Source of the DNA: Colivivens sp963626085 | GTDB lineage: Bacteria; Bacteroidota; Bacteroidia; Bacteroidales; Bacteroidaceae | Reading direction: 5' to 3' | Length of the DNA stretch: 50,943 nt | Assembly: GCA_963626085.1 (NCBI GenBank) | Contig: CAVFVJ010000013.1 | Coordinates: forward strand, 1-50,943 | Shown: positions 34,948-43,877 of the stretch, in pieces | How positions within the stretch are numbered: the first letter of the stretch is position 1 | How the letters are laid out: each line of letters begins with the position of its first letter | The notes under the pieces: model-generated | What the model was told of the DNA's origin: nothing | Database searches by the model: none | Seen by the model: only the letters and a program-made list of their open reading frames with translations | Program-made: the position numbers and the translations under genes

Positions 34948-36012
34948 TTATTTGTTTATCACTTCCACCTGCTGGCGTACAGACTCCTCGTGGATGGACT
35001 CGAAGATCTGCTTGATGCAGTCGGGACCGATGCCGAGCAGTGCACCCTGTGCACCACGCTTGTCGAGAATCTCACTGTACCTGCTGGTCTGCACCACAGT
35101 CATGCCGTGTTCTTTCTTGTACTGTCCTATCTCACGGCTCACACGCATACGTTTGGCAATGCTACTGATGATGGAGTCATCGATCTCGTCAATTTGCTTG
35201 CGCAGAGCCACTATGTTCTCGGTGGTCACCACCTCGTCTCGCACTACGAGTATGCTCAGTATGTAGTCGAGTATGTCGGGTGTCACCTGCTGCTTGGCAT
35301 CACTCCACGCCTCGTCGGGGTTGCAGTGGCTCTCGATGATGAGTCCGTCCATACCCATGTCCATCGCCTGCTGGCACAGTGGCGCGATGAGGTCGCGTCT
35401 GCCGCCTATGTGGCTTGGGTCACAGCAGATGGGGATGTTGGGGTAACGGCGGTGCAACTCGATAGGTATCTGCCACATGGGCATATTACGGTAGATCTTC
35501 TTGTCGTAGCTGGAGAAACCACGGTGTATGGCACCAAGTCGCTTGACGCCTGCTCCGTAGATGCGCTCGAACGCACCGACCCATAGTTCGAGGTCAGGGT
35601 TCACTGGGTTCTTGATGAGCACAGGTACGTCCACTCCCTTGAGGGAGTCAGCCAATGCCTGTACAGCGAACGGATTGGCGGTGGTGCGCGCCCCTACCCA
35701 CAGTATGTCGATGCCGTACTTCAACGACAACTCCACATGCTCGGGTGTGGCTACTTCGGTGGCAGTGAGCATACCTGTCTCCTCCTTCACTTCCTTCATC
35801 CATGGCAGAGCCTTCTCTCCGTTACCCTCGAAGCCTCCCGGTTTGGTGCGTGGTTTCCATATCCCGGCACGGAACATGTGGCAACCTTTCTTGGCGAGGT
35901 CTTTGGCTGTGGTCATTACTTGCTCTTCCGTCTCTGCCGAACAGGGGCCGGCGATGACGAACGGGCGTGGATTATCACTTGGAAAATTCAGTGGTTGAAG
36001 TTCAAATTCCAT
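34948..36012 (-). CDS. Bifunctional DAHP synthase / chorismate mutase
   Basis: A 354-residue fusion catalysing the first step of the shikimate pathway and the chorismate-to-prephenate step. Residues about 1-260 are a type I-beta DAHP synthase (FVIAGPCSAET, RAGIWKPRTKPGGFEG, DPSHIGGRRDL). Residues about 268-345 are an AroQ-type chorismate mutase (ALRKQIDEIDD, RMRVSREIGQYKKEHG). The mutase domain often acts as the allosteric sensor for prephenate or chorismate in such fusions. It sits between the aminotransferase (46-base gap) and tyrA. Confidence 0.94.
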   Translation of the reverse strand: MEFELQPLNFPSDNPRPFVIAGPCSAETEEQVMTTAKDLAKKGCHMFRAGIWKPRTKPGGFEGNGEKALPWMKEVKEETGMLTATEVATPEHVELSLKYGIDILWVGARTTANPFAVQALADSLKGVDVPVLIKNPVNPDLELWVGAFERIYGAGVKRLGAIHRGFSSYDKKIYRNMPMWQIPIELHRRYPNIPICCDPSHIGGRRDLIAPLCQQAMDMGMDGLIIESHCNPDEAWSDAKQQVTPDILDYILSILVVRDEVVTTENIVALRKQIDEIDDSIISSIAKRMRVSREIGQYKKEHGMTVVQTSRYSEILDKRGAQGALLGIGPDCIKQIFESIHEESVRQQVEVINK

Positions 36013-36058
36013 ATTGTATGTTTTTTATTGTTCTTGTGAATGGGCTTGTCTAATCGTG

Positions 36059-37243
36059 TCACAGTTGCAGTGACTTTATGCGCTTGAGTGCCTCCAGCAT
36101 CTTGTCGTCCTTGGCACACAGTGAGATACGTACGTAACGCTCTCCGTTAGAGCCGAAGATGAAGCCAGGGGTGATGAACACACGGGCTTCGTGGAGCACT
36201 CTCTCTGTCAGTTCCTCGACATCTGAATACTTCTCGGGTATCCTGCCCCAGAGGAACATTCCTTGTTGCTGTGGGTCGAACGTGCAACCGAGGGTGGTCA
36301 TGATTTCCTCTGCAATCTTACGGCGACTCTCATAGGTCTTGACGTTGGCATCCACGTGCCATTCATTGGTGTTGTCGTAGGCACGGGCTGCAGCCAACTG
36401 TATGGGACGGAAGGTACCGGAGTCGATATTCGACTTAATCTTGAGTATCCATTGTATGAAGGTGGCGTTGGTGGCTATCATGCCTATGCGCCAGCCGGGC
36501 ATGTTGTGACTTTTCGACATGGAGTTGAACTCGATGCAACAGTCTTTCGCTCCAGGTACCTGCAGGATACTCAAATGCTCGTCTCGGTTGAGGATGAACG
36601 AGTAAGGGTTGTCGTTCACCACTATGAGGTGGTGTCTGTGGGCGAAGTCCACAAGCCGTGTGTACAACTCGCGTGTGGCTCGTCCACCGGTCGGCATGTT
36701 GGGGTAGTTGGTCCACATCAACTTCACTCCCTTGAGGTCCATCGACTCCAGTTCGTCGAAGTCGGGCTGCCAACCGTTGGCAGGCGACAGATTGTAGTTG
36801 ACAATCTCCTGTCCCAGTATCTTGCTCAGCGACGTGTATGTGGGGTACCCTGGATTAGGCACGAGCACCTTGTCGCCTGGATTGCAGAACGCCAATGTGA
36901 CATGCAGGATTCCTTCCTTGCTGCCTATGAGTGGTTGTATCTCCGTCGCTGGGTCGAGTTCCACTCCGTACCAACGGTGGTAGAACCCTGCCATCGCCTT
37001 GCGCAACTCTGGAATGCCGACTGTCGGTTGGTATCCGTGTGCATCTGCCTTACGGGCGTTCTCGCACAGGGTGTCAATGGTCTCCTTGGAGGGCGGCATG
37101 TCGGGACTGCCGATAGCCAGACTGATGATGTCCTTCCCTTCGGCATTCATCCTTGCCACTTCCTTGAGTTTACGGCTGAAGTAGTACTCGCTGATTGAAC
37201 TGACACGCTCTGCTGGTTTATATTCAAATTGTAGATTTTCCAT
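36059..37243 (-). CDS. Class I/II aminotransferase, probably aromatic
   Basis: A pyridoxal-phosphate enzyme of 394 residues. Cofactor Lys244 lies in NSMSKSHNMPG; NYPNMPTG (179-186) and Arg252 bind cofactor and substrate. Its place between pheA and the DAHP synthase-chorismate mutase gene suggests it transaminates phenylpyruvate and 4-hydroxyphenylpyruvate to Phe and Tyr. The family also includes LL-diaminopimelate and aspartate enzymes, so the substrate is inferred from context. Its start overlaps the pheA end by 20 bases. Confidence 0.86.
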   Translation of the reverse strand: MENLQFEYKPAERVSSISEYYFSRKLKEVARMNAEGKDIISLAIGSPDMPPSKETIDTLCENARKADAHGYQPTVGIPELRKAMAGFYHRWYGVELDPATEIQPLIGSKEGILHVTLAFCNPGDKVLVPNPGYPTYTSLSKILGQEIVNYNLSPANGWQPDFDELESMDLKGVKLMWTNYPNMPTGGRATRELYTRLVDFAHRHHLIVVNDNPYSFILNRDEHLSILQVPGAKDCCIEFNSMSKSHNMPGWRIGMIATNATFIQWILKIKSNIDSGTFRPIQLAAARAYDNTNEWHVDANVKTYESRRKIAEEIMTTLGCTFDPQQQGMFLWGRIPEKYSDVEELTERVLHEARVFITPGFIFGSNGERYVRISLCAKDDKMLEALKRIKSLQL

Positions 37244-38066
37244 CTTTGTATTCTCCTAAGATTGTAAGGTTCGTGGTTAAGGGTTTCATGGCATCGATGG
37301 ACTGGCGGTAGCGCACGTAGTCGTCGAAGGTGAGGTCCACGTAGAACATGTACTCCCACTCCTTTCCTATGATGGGCAGTGACTGTATCTTCGTGAGGTT
37401 TATCTTGTAGAAAGAGAAGATGGAAAGGACCTGGGACAACTGACCTTCTTGGTCTGCCAGGGTGAACACGATACTCGACTTGTTGACTGTACTCTTATCC
37501 TCGTACTCGTCGACCATCTCGGGGTTGCATATCACCAGAAAACGGGTGAAGTTATGCTTGTTGGTCTCGATACCTTCTTCAAGGATCTTCATGCCGTAGG
37601 TCTGTGCGGCGAACTTGGAGCAGATGGCTGCGTGACCCCTGAGCTGGTTCTCGCTTATCCTCTTGGCAGAACCTGCGGTGTCGTCGGTCTCCACTACCTT
37701 GAATTCAGGATGGCGTTTCAAGAACTTACGGCATTGCATCAGTGCCACCGGGTGGGAGTTGACTTCTGTGATGTCGTCCCAGTCCTCGTCGGGAAGACAC
37801 ATGATGGAGTGTGAGATGCGGAGCTTGTGCTCGCCTATTATCCTCATTCCACTTTCGCGCAGCAACTCGTAGTTGTGCAGGATACTGCCTGCTATGGTGT
37901 TTTCTATTGCCAATAGGGCAATCGTGCTTTTGTCGTCCTTGAGTACCTTGAACACATCCTCGAAGGTGTTGCAGCATACCAGTTGTATGTCCTCGTTCTC
38001 GAAGTACTTGTGGCTCGCCACGTCATGGAATGAGCCTACCTCTCCTTGAATTGCGATCTTCTTCAT
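37224..38066 (-). CDS. pheA: Prephenate dehydratase
   Basis: Converts prephenate to phenylpyruvate, the Phe branch. A 280-residue enzyme with catalytic Thr130 in the motif DDTAGSAKR and the NFTRF motif (172-176). A C-terminal ACT domain (about 198-275) normally senses Phe. In place of the usual ESRP sequence of the Phe site it has KIQSLPIIG, so feedback may be altered. First gene of the operon; upstream lies a Phe/Tyr leader peptide and attenuator (38090-38235). Confidence 0.92.
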   Translation of the reverse strand: MKKIAIQGEVGSFHDVASHKYFENEDIQLVCCNTFEDVFKVLKDDKSTIALLAIENTIAGSILHNYELLRESGMRIIGEHKLRISHSIMCLPDEDWDDITEVNSHPVALMQCRKFLKRHPEFKVVETDDTAGSAKRISENQLRGHAAICSKFAAQTYGMKILEEGIETNKHNFTRFLVICNPEMVDEYEDKSTVNKSSIVFTLADQEGQLSQVLSIFSFYKINLTKIQSLPIIGKEWEYMFYVDLTFDDYVRYRQSIDAMKPLTTNLTILGEYKDGKSTI

Positions 38067-38089
38067 TTCTTCTGCTTTCTTTGTCCCAA

Positions 38090-38120
38090 CAAAAAATCCC
38101 GCTCGTTACTGAGCGGGATT
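38090..38120 (-). terminator. Attenuator terminator before pheA
   Basis: On the minus strand AATCCCGCTC (38120-38111) pairs with GAGCGGGATT (38104-38095) around a 6-base loop, followed by TTTTTTG. The 10-bp GC-rich stem plus U-tract is a textbook terminator, yet it sits only about 25 bases before pheA and after a promoter and leader ORF. A second GAGCGGG right after the leader stop (38178-38172) can pair with the same 5' arm and act as antiterminator. Confidence 0.9.
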
Positions 38121-38178
38121 GTATTCATTGTATGTATTGCTTTCTTTTCGTTTTCTATGTACACATGATTACCCGCTC

Positions 38179-38235
38179 TTACTTGTTGCTAAAGTAAAAG
38201 TAAAAGTAAAAATATGTAGCGAATGTAGAGTTCAT
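38179..38235 (-). CDS. Phe/Tyr-rich leader peptide of the pheA attenuator
   Basis: An 18-codon ORF: MNSTFATYFYFYFYFSNK, with five Phe and four Tyr, eight of them consecutive. It starts about 25 bases after the promoter -7 box. Its stop codon overlaps the region bearing the antiterminator segment GAGCGGG. Stalling at the Phe/Tyr run would leave GAGCGGG free to capture the terminator 5' arm and allow pheA expression. Smooth translation to the stop would cover it and let the terminator form. This is the logic of pheA and trp leaders in enterobacteria; here both end-product amino acids of the operon are read. Seen directly in sequence; the mechanism is inferred. Confidence 0.9.
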   Translation of the reverse strand: MNSTFATYFYFYFYFSNK

Positions 38236-38259
38236 CTGTCTGTTCTTTGTTTTGCGGTG

Positions 38260-38291
38260 CAAAGGTATGGCTAATTGTTGATGTGACCAAA
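38260..38291 (-). promoter_or_regulatory. Promoter of the pheA operon
   Basis: On the minus strand TTTG (38291-38288), 20 bases, TACCTTTG (38267-38260): a very good match to the Bacteroidetes -33/-7 consensus. The transcript would begin near 38252, shortly before the leader peptide. Confidence 0.8.
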
Positions 38292-38368
38292 CAAATTATA
38301 TTAAAAAGTTGTGTCGAGACTCTTTTTCATGGCATACAACGGACTTTTGACTTTTACGCACCGTCGTT

Positions 38369-40966
38369 TTAGTGGATATTGAGTGCTTTTGCCTTTATCA
38401 GTCGCACTGGTCCGCACAACCCGGAGGGCACTGGTATCCAACTGCCGTAACCAGTGGTCTTGTAGTTGATGTCGACCACATTTATCTCCTTGAATTTCCT
38501 CCACTCTATGCCGTCCCTGTCCATCTTGCTTATTCTGTTGGCTCCAAGGTTGGTCACCTCCACTTCCAACTTGTTCTTGCCGCGGTGGACGAAGTCGGTG
38601 ATGTCCAGTCGGTAGGGCACAGCGAAGAGGGTTGCTACACTATCTCCGTTGATTCTTACTCTTGCTGTCTCACGCACATCTCCCAAATCAAGGATGATAC
38701 GACTGTCGGTGTCTGTGGCTTCCACGGTGAAGGTGGTGGAGTACACCCCTGCTGCCATTGTCTCACAGAGCAGATTGTCGCCTAGTGCTGTCCATGAACA
38801 GGGGGTGTCCATTGTGTATGTCTTCTTGAGCCTTACAGGAGCTGATTCCACAAACTGGAGTTTCCATCGTCTCAGTTCGGTTGTCTCTCCTTCGTCTGTA
38901 TATGTATAAGGTGTGATGGCGGAGTTGTCAGCATTGCCGGTTACGAGCACCACCGACTGTCCAGACAGAAGTTGCAGGAGAACTCGTGTGTGGTCTTCAC
39001 TGTTGTCCACCGCTGCGCGTCGCACCTCACCGCTCATCGGGTCGTAGAGTGTGGCGTACTGTGCTGCCTTTCCGAGACAGACCCAACCGTTCACGTCGTG
39101 TCCTTGTAGGTTACTTATGAAATAGATGTGGTCTGAACCGTCCTGACGGCGTATGCAACTCAGTCCCTGTTCTGTCCGCATGAACTCAGGGGTGATGTAC
39201 TTGCCGAGGTCTTTATAGTCGGTGATTACCGAACTCACCTCCGCCAGTCCGGCACGCAGACTGTCGAACTCTTCTTGCAGGTTGAGTCCCTTCAGCCCGG
39301 GTGCGCTCTGTGGCATGTCATCTATGAACACCACCCTGACTCCTTGACGAGCGAGACCGAGCAACTTGTGTAGCGTGGCGATGGGCATGAACCGCACTCC
39401 TGGTACGAGCACTGCCTCGTAACTGTTGGAACCGGTGGTGGTGACTGACGTATGTCCGTCCTTCACCACTGCCTCCGATGCCAAGAGGTAACGGTCGGAC
39501 ACGTAGTCGCAGTCATAGCCTGCTTTGATAATAGCGTTGATTGAGTTGATGAACTTAGGCGCACGCTTTGCCATACTGTGGATGTCGAACTGCACGAGTC
39601 GCCCAGGTTGTTCGTATATCATGTCGTGGAACGGGAGGTATACAAGCAGGTCGTTGTCGGGTTCTCCTTTCTGCATGAATGCCTGTACCCGCTCGATGTA
39701 CTTGAAGAATGCTGGTGCGTCGCGCCACAGACTGTTGGTGGGCGACATGTCAACGGATGCGTAGAACTTCCACCCAGGCCACGCATCGTTTTCTGGGGTA
39801 TAGCAACTGCCGTGGAAGAACACGTGGTTGACTCCGGCTACCATGAGTAGGTCGAAGTCGGGCTTGCATTGTGAGAAGGACGTGCGGAAATGCTCCGTGA
39901 GCCAGGTGAAGGTCTCCGATGAGGTGAACCGCTTGCCGGAGATGTGTGCGCCCGAGGAGGCGTACTTCAACATGGAGAGGTCGGAGTCATTGGTCTTGGT
40001 GTATCCAGGGTCTGTACGCAGCCCTTTTATATGGAAGTCGGACAGTCCGAACCCTTCACACTCTGGTATGTCTACTCTGGCGTAGAGGTCAATGAGGTTA
40101 GCTGGACTACCGTGCGCTTGACAGCGTGTGATGGCTCCGTGTGAGTGTGCCCAGTCGGTCCATACCGAAGTGAAGTTGTCATACAGTAGGTCGGAGAGGG
40201 TTTCTCTGTAGTCAGACATCACCCTTCGTTGGATGTCTTCACCTTTGTCCGACGTGCCGAGGAAATCGTCTCTGTGGTCTTCGAGTGAGTAACCTCTCCT
40301 GCTCCTGAACTCTTCTAACATCCGTGGCGTCCAGTCTGCTCCGTACACCTCGTACGAGTCATTGAAGAAGGTATGGGGAAAGGGTGTGCCGCTGTCTTTG
40401 AACGCCTTGTCGAAGGTGCTGAGGTAATGCTCCACACTCTGACGGTCGAAATGGTCGATGACCAGCCCTTCGCCTCCGGGCGCAGCTCTCTTTACTTTCT
40501 GACGGGTGCGACCGACAGTGAACTGTCCGTCTACTACTTCCAGCTTGGCTGCTGCCTCTCTCTCGGGTACGTACGGTCCTCCGAAGGGCCAACCGGTACC
40601 GGTAGCCATGTCCACTTCCAGACCGAACTGTCCTGCCATGGCTTCTGTCTTGGCGAGCATGTCCATCCATTTTGGCGACAGATAGGGGATGTCGTTAGAG
40701 TCATTCCCTTTCACTCCGTATATGGGGGTTATCTCCACCCCACCGATACCTGCTTTTGCATATTCTCTTAGGTTGTATGCCAGTCCTGCACTGTCGACTG
40801 CACTGCCCAACCACCACCAGCGGGTGTAGGGCTTTGCCTCCTGAAGTGCTTCGACCCACTTGTCCTCGACTTTCTTCCTCGTCTGCGCTTCCGAGGTGAA
40901 GACTCCTCCAAGTGTTAGTGATGACAACGAGAGCAGGTATGTGATGATTCTCCTGTTAATTTCCAT
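38369..40966 (-). CDS. GH106-type alpha-L-rhamnosidase-family glycoside hydrolase
   Basis: An exported 865-residue enzyme, signal peptide ending TSEAQ near residue 28. The opening PYTRWWWLGSAVDSAGLAYN and AKAGIGGVEI are typical of family GH106, whose members remove alpha-L-rhamnose from pectins and other glycans. The C-terminal 200 residues include a jelly-roll, beta-galactosidase-like sugar-binding domain (RVRINGDSVATLFAVPYRLD). It overlaps the acetylesterase-like gene upstream by 11 bases; together they suggest work on rhamnogalacturonan. No SusC/SusD pair is in the window. Confidence 0.85.
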   Translation of the reverse strand: MEINRRIITYLLSLSSLTLGGVFTSEAQTRKKVEDKWVEALQEAKPYTRWWWLGSAVDSAGLAYNLREYAKAGIGGVEITPIYGVKGNDSNDIPYLSPKWMDMLAKTEAMAGQFGLEVDMATGTGWPFGGPYVPEREAAAKLEVVDGQFTVGRTRQKVKRAAPGGEGLVIDHFDRQSVEHYLSTFDKAFKDSGTPFPHTFFNDSYEVYGADWTPRMLEEFRSRRGYSLEDHRDDFLGTSDKGEDIQRRVMSDYRETLSDLLYDNFTSVWTDWAHSHGAITRCQAHGSPANLIDLYARVDIPECEGFGLSDFHIKGLRTDPGYTKTNDSDLSMLKYASSGAHISGKRFTSSETFTWLTEHFRTSFSQCKPDFDLLMVAGVNHVFFHGSCYTPENDAWPGWKFYASVDMSPTNSLWRDAPAFFKYIERVQAFMQKGEPDNDLLVYLPFHDMIYEQPGRLVQFDIHSMAKRAPKFINSINAIIKAGYDCDYVSDRYLLASEAVVKDGHTSVTTTGSNSYEAVLVPGVRFMPIATLHKLLGLARQGVRVVFIDDMPQSAPGLKGLNLQEEFDSLRAGLAEVSSVITDYKDLGKYITPEFMRTEQGLSCIRRQDGSDHIYFISNLQGHDVNGWVCLGKAAQYATLYDPMSGEVRRAAVDNSEDHTRVLLQLLSGQSVVLVTGNADNSAITPYTYTDEGETTELRRWKLQFVESAPVRLKKTYTMDTPCSWTALGDNLLCETMAAGVYSTTFTVEATDTDSRIILDLGDVRETARVRINGDSVATLFAVPYRLDITDFVHRGKNKLEVEVTNLGANRISKMDRDGIEWRKFKEINVVDINYKTTGYGSWIPVPSGLCGPVRLIKAKALNIH

Positions 40967-42212
40967 CTGGCTTCAGTGCTTCGAAAAAGGGTGAGTCTGT
41001 CCAGTGAAATGACTCTCTGGCATCGGGCTTTGTGGGGTCGAAACCATGGAAGTCGGATGAGATATGTGTCGCTATGGGGAGATTAAGGTCTTTGATTCCT
41101 TGTACCACCATCTGTGCTATCTCGTATGCCCCATAGGGATTAAAGTGGGTATTGTCTGCCAGTTCCTTGGTCTGACTGGGGAACGTGTTGGCTGCATAGT
41201 GCACGAAGGCAACCTTACTGCCTTCCACACCCAGAGTCTCGTAGAAGGTGCGTGTCATGTCGTGCAGTTCGATTACAGGCACTTGTTCCCTTTCGGCTAC
41301 CCAACGCATGGCATCGGGGTAATCACCGTGGGTCTCTGTTATCTTTCCGTTCCTGTCGAACGAACGGCGTTGGGTGGGGGTGACGAAGACTGGTGTCACA
41401 CCGCGTCGCCTTGCTTCGTCGACGAACACTTTCAGATTGGTGGCAAAATTGTAATAGGCTCCCGAGCCAGGTGTTTTCTGCTTCTGGTCGTTGTGCCCGA
41501 ACTCCACGAAGAGGTAGTCGCCCTCCTTTGCCAGCGTCATGATTTTCTTCAGTCGGTTGGCACTGATGAAGGAGGTGGCAGTCTCACCGCTTTCAGCGTA
41601 ATTGGCGATGGCGACCTTGTCGTCGAACCAGTGTGGTATCATCTGTCCCCAACTCGCCCACGGCTCATAGTCTTGGTCGACAACGGTGGAGTTGCCGCAG
41701 AGCCACAGGGTGGTGACATCTTTTGCCGGTTCGATACGGATGGATGAACAGGCCGGGAACTGACCGTTGATTTCAATAGTCAGCTTATCGTCCCAGTTGA
41801 GCTTACTCTTCTCCCTCTCCTTGATACGTACACGGTCGTTGTCGCCTATGAGGGTGTTGCGCTTGTTGACGATGAACGAATAGGTCTTGAACTCGTTTTT
41901 CTTTGTCGTGCAGTTGCTGAGGAATAGTCTGCGTGACTCAGCCCTTACGGTCGTGCTTCCAGCATGTTTCTTCGTTCCGAGGGTGATGGTTACACGGTAG
42001 TTGCCGTCGGGTACAGCCACGGAGAAGAAGAACGGACGGTTGTCTCCGACTGGAGCAATCCCCACCATGTCGTAGCCATAGCTCTTGCCGTTACCGAAGG
42101 TGTCGTTGACTTTTACCTGCACGGCACTCTTGTCTCTGCCGTCAAAGGAGTAGGTCTGGGCATACAACTGCGTCAACAGTCCAGATAGGAATAGGGCAAA
42201 TAGGTATTTCAT
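40956..42212 (-). CDS. Rhamnogalacturonan acetylesterase-like SGNH hydrolase (CE12 type)
   Basis: An exported 418-residue enzyme (signal MKYLFALFLSGLLTQLYAQ). An N-terminal beta-sandwich (about 20-160, YSFDGRDKSAVQVKVND) precedes the SGNH hydrolase: nucleophile Ser175 in CGNST, Gly208 in YAESGE, GHND (239-242) and catalytic Asp353/His356 in DNTHF. CE12 enzymes remove acetyl groups from pectin backbone. It follows the omega-amidase-like gene by 38 bases, so it could be read through from the ior operon, though the functions are unrelated. Confidence 0.87.
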   Translation of the reverse strand: MKYLFALFLSGLLTQLYAQTYSFDGRDKSAVQVKVNDTFGNGKSYGYDMVGIAPVGDNRPFFFSVAVPDGNYRVTITLGTKKHAGSTTVRAESRRLFLSNCTTKKNEFKTYSFIVNKRNTLIGDNDRVRIKEREKSKLNWDDKLTIEINGQFPACSSIRIEPAKDVTTLWLCGNSTVVDQDYEPWASWGQMIPHWFDDKVAIANYAESGETATSFISANRLKKIMTLAKEGDYLFVEFGHNDQKQKTPGSGAYYNFATNLKVFVDEARRRGVTPVFVTPTQRRSFDRNGKITETHGDYPDAMRWVAEREQVPVIELHDMTRTFYETLGVEGSKVAFVHYAANTFPSQTKELADNTHFNPYGAYEIAQMVVQGIKDLNLPIATHISSDFHGFDPTKPDARESFHWTDSPFFEALKPDGN

Positions 42213-42250
42213 ACAAACGGATTTAGACGGTTATTGTTTTGATGAGACTG

Positions 42251-43015
42251 TCAGTCTCTGTCTTCCAGCACTGGGAATTTCTTGCGAAAGGCGTTGAGCG
42301 AGTCCATGTCGATAATCCCTGTCACGGTCATCTCCTCACAGTCCTTACACTTTGCGACAGTCTGTCCGTATGGGTCGATGAGTTGTGTCGAACCAGAATA
42401 ATTACAGTAGGGGTCGGTACCTACACGGTTGACTCCAACCACATAACACTGGTTCTCGATGGCGCGGGCTACAAGCAGACTGCTCCATGCGGATACTCGG
42501 GGACTGGGCCATGAAGCCACGTAAAGGATGCAGTCGTAGTCTCCCTCGCTCCTGCTCCATTTTGGAAAACGTAGGTCGTAGCATACGAGCAGTAGGAAAC
42601 GCACGCCCCTCCATTCCACAACGGTGCGCTTGTTGCCAGGCGTGTAACGGAGGTTCTCGCCACCATAGGTGAACAGGTGATGCTTGTCGTAGTAGACGTA
42701 ATTCAGACTGTCTGAACCGCAGTCGTGCGGCTTGACGAAATAGAAACGGTTGTAGTACTTGCCGTCTTCCTCCACTGCAATGCTGCCGGCTACAGCTGCG
42801 TCCAACTGGTTTGCCATAGTCTGCATCCAACGCAGGCTCTCGCCCTCACGGCTTTCGGCTATCGAACCTGGGGTTGTGTCAAAACCAGTGCTCCACATCT
42901 CGGGAAGCACGTACAGGTCACTTGCAGGAGCTGCAAGCATTGCCTGTGCCATATGCTCCGCATTCCATTGGGGTTCACCCCATCTTATGTCTGTCTGTAT
43001 AAGTGTCGTCTTCAT
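42251..43015 (-). CDS. Carbon-nitrogen hydrolase, omega-amidase-like
   Basis: Nitrilase-superfamily protein of 254 residues with the Glu-Lys-Cys triad: Glu39 (LPEMW), Lys111 (YYDKHHLF), Cys145 (VCYDLRFP). The sequence resembles YafV/Nit2 omega-amidases, which hydrolyse alpha-ketoglutaramate left after glutamine-dependent transamination. Next to an aminotransferase and aromatic keto-acid genes this would pull transamination towards amino acids; that link is inference. It starts one base after the thioesterase stop. Confidence 0.82.
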   Translation of the reverse strand: MKTTLIQTDIRWGEPQWNAEHMAQAMLAAPASDLYVLPEMWSTGFDTTPGSIAESREGESLRWMQTMANQLDAAVAGSIAVEEDGKYYNRFYFVKPHDCGSDSLNYVYYDKHHLFTYGGENLRYTPGNKRTVVEWRGVRFLLLVCYDLRFPKWSRSEGDYDCILYVASWPSPRVSAWSSLLVARAIENQCYVVGVNRVGTDPYCNYSGSTQLIDPYGQTVAKCKDCEEMTVTGIIDMDSLNAFRKKFPVLEDRD

Positions 43016-43016
43016 A

Positions 43017-43430
43017 TTACATCAGTGTGTCGTAGTTGAATTCTTTCTTTAGCCTGTATGCGAGTCCTGTCATGACTGCCACCAGCTCGTTTCTCTGGTT
43101 GCGTACCTGTATGTCGCAGTAGGGAAGCCTGTGGTGGTCGAGCACCTCCCTGCACTCAGCTGTCAGACGGTCGCCTACTTGTGCCGATTTCATGAAGGTG
43201 ATGGTGTTGGAGATTCCCAGTGAGAGGATGCCGCGGCTGTTTGCCACAGCGGCGAATGCCAAATCGGCAAGGGTATACATGACTCCTCCCTGGCATACTC
43301 CGGCACCATTGATGTGCTCCGGAGCTACGGTGAGTTCCGCTTTTGAGTAGCCTTCACGTATCATGGTGAGTCGTGCGCCTATGCTCTTGGCGAACTTGTC
43401 GCCATCGTTGAGGTTATCTTTCAGTGTCAT
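43017..43430 (-). CDS. PaaI-type hotdog thioesterase
   Basis: A 137-residue hotdog-fold acyl-CoA thioesterase. The motif HINGAGVCQGGVMYTLADLA (39-58) is typical of PaaI/YbgC-like enzymes, which release CoA from aryl or hydroxyaryl-CoA esters. In this operon it could hydrolyse arylacetyl-CoA made by the ligases or the indolepyruvate oxidoreductase. It overlaps the ACT protein gene by four bases. Confidence 0.85.
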   Translation of the reverse strand: MTLKDNLNDGDKFAKSIGARLTMIREGYSKAELTVAPEHINGAGVCQGGVMYTLADLAFAAVANSRGILSLGISNTITFMKSAQVGDRLTAECREVLDHHRLPYCDIQVRNQRNELVAVMTGLAYRLKKEFNYDTLM

Positions 43431-43864
43431 GGTTGGTCAGCGAGCGACTGTAACTGTTTGTCGGTTACGAAGGAGAGTTTGTTGAGACTGATAATCTCAC
43501 GTGTCTTCTCAGTGTCGTCCGTGCGGAAGATGAGGATGCCCTTGCCCTTCACGAGGAACGAGTAGAGGTAACTGATGTTTATCTTGGCTTCAGCGAACAC
43601 GTGCATCACCGATGCTGCCTGTCCAGGGGTGTTGTTCAACTCAACAGCGAACACGTCGCTCAGTGTCACGCTCATGCCCTTTTCCTTCAGTAGTTTATAT
43701 GCCTTGCTTGGGTCACTGCAGATGATGCGGTAGATTCCGTAGTCCACCGTGTCGCTTACCGTTGACGCGATAATCTGTATGTCTGCTTGCTTCAGAAGTT
43801 CGAGAACGGTGAGCATGGCTCCTCTCTTGTTCTCGATGAATACCGATAATTGGTTGATTGTCAT
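43427..43864 (-). CDS. Tandem ACT-domain protein
   Basis: A 145-residue cytoplasmic protein made of two ACT domains (about 3-70 and 72-140): MTINQLSVFIENKRGAML and FAVELNNTPGQAASVMHVFA are the two first strands and ligand loops. ACT domains bind amino acids; proteins of this type accompany aryl-CoA ligase and IOR genes and probably sense an aromatic amino acid. The start at 43864 gives the domain directly; an upstream ATG at 43927 would overlap the ligase gene. Confidence 0.82.
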   Translation of the reverse strand: MTINQLSVFIENKRGAMLTVLELLKQADIQIIASTVSDTVDYGIYRIICSDPSKAYKLLKEKGMSVTLSDVFAVELNNTPGQAASVMHVFAEAKINISYLYSFLVKGKGILIFRTDDTEKTREIISLNKLSFVTDKQLQSLADQP

Positions 43865-43877
43865 TGTGTGTTGTCTG

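Noticed and set aside
34138..35586. 482-codon open frame on the plus strand
   Set aside because: Antisense to tyrA and the DAHP synthase-chorismate mutase gene, both unmistakable; a shadow frame.
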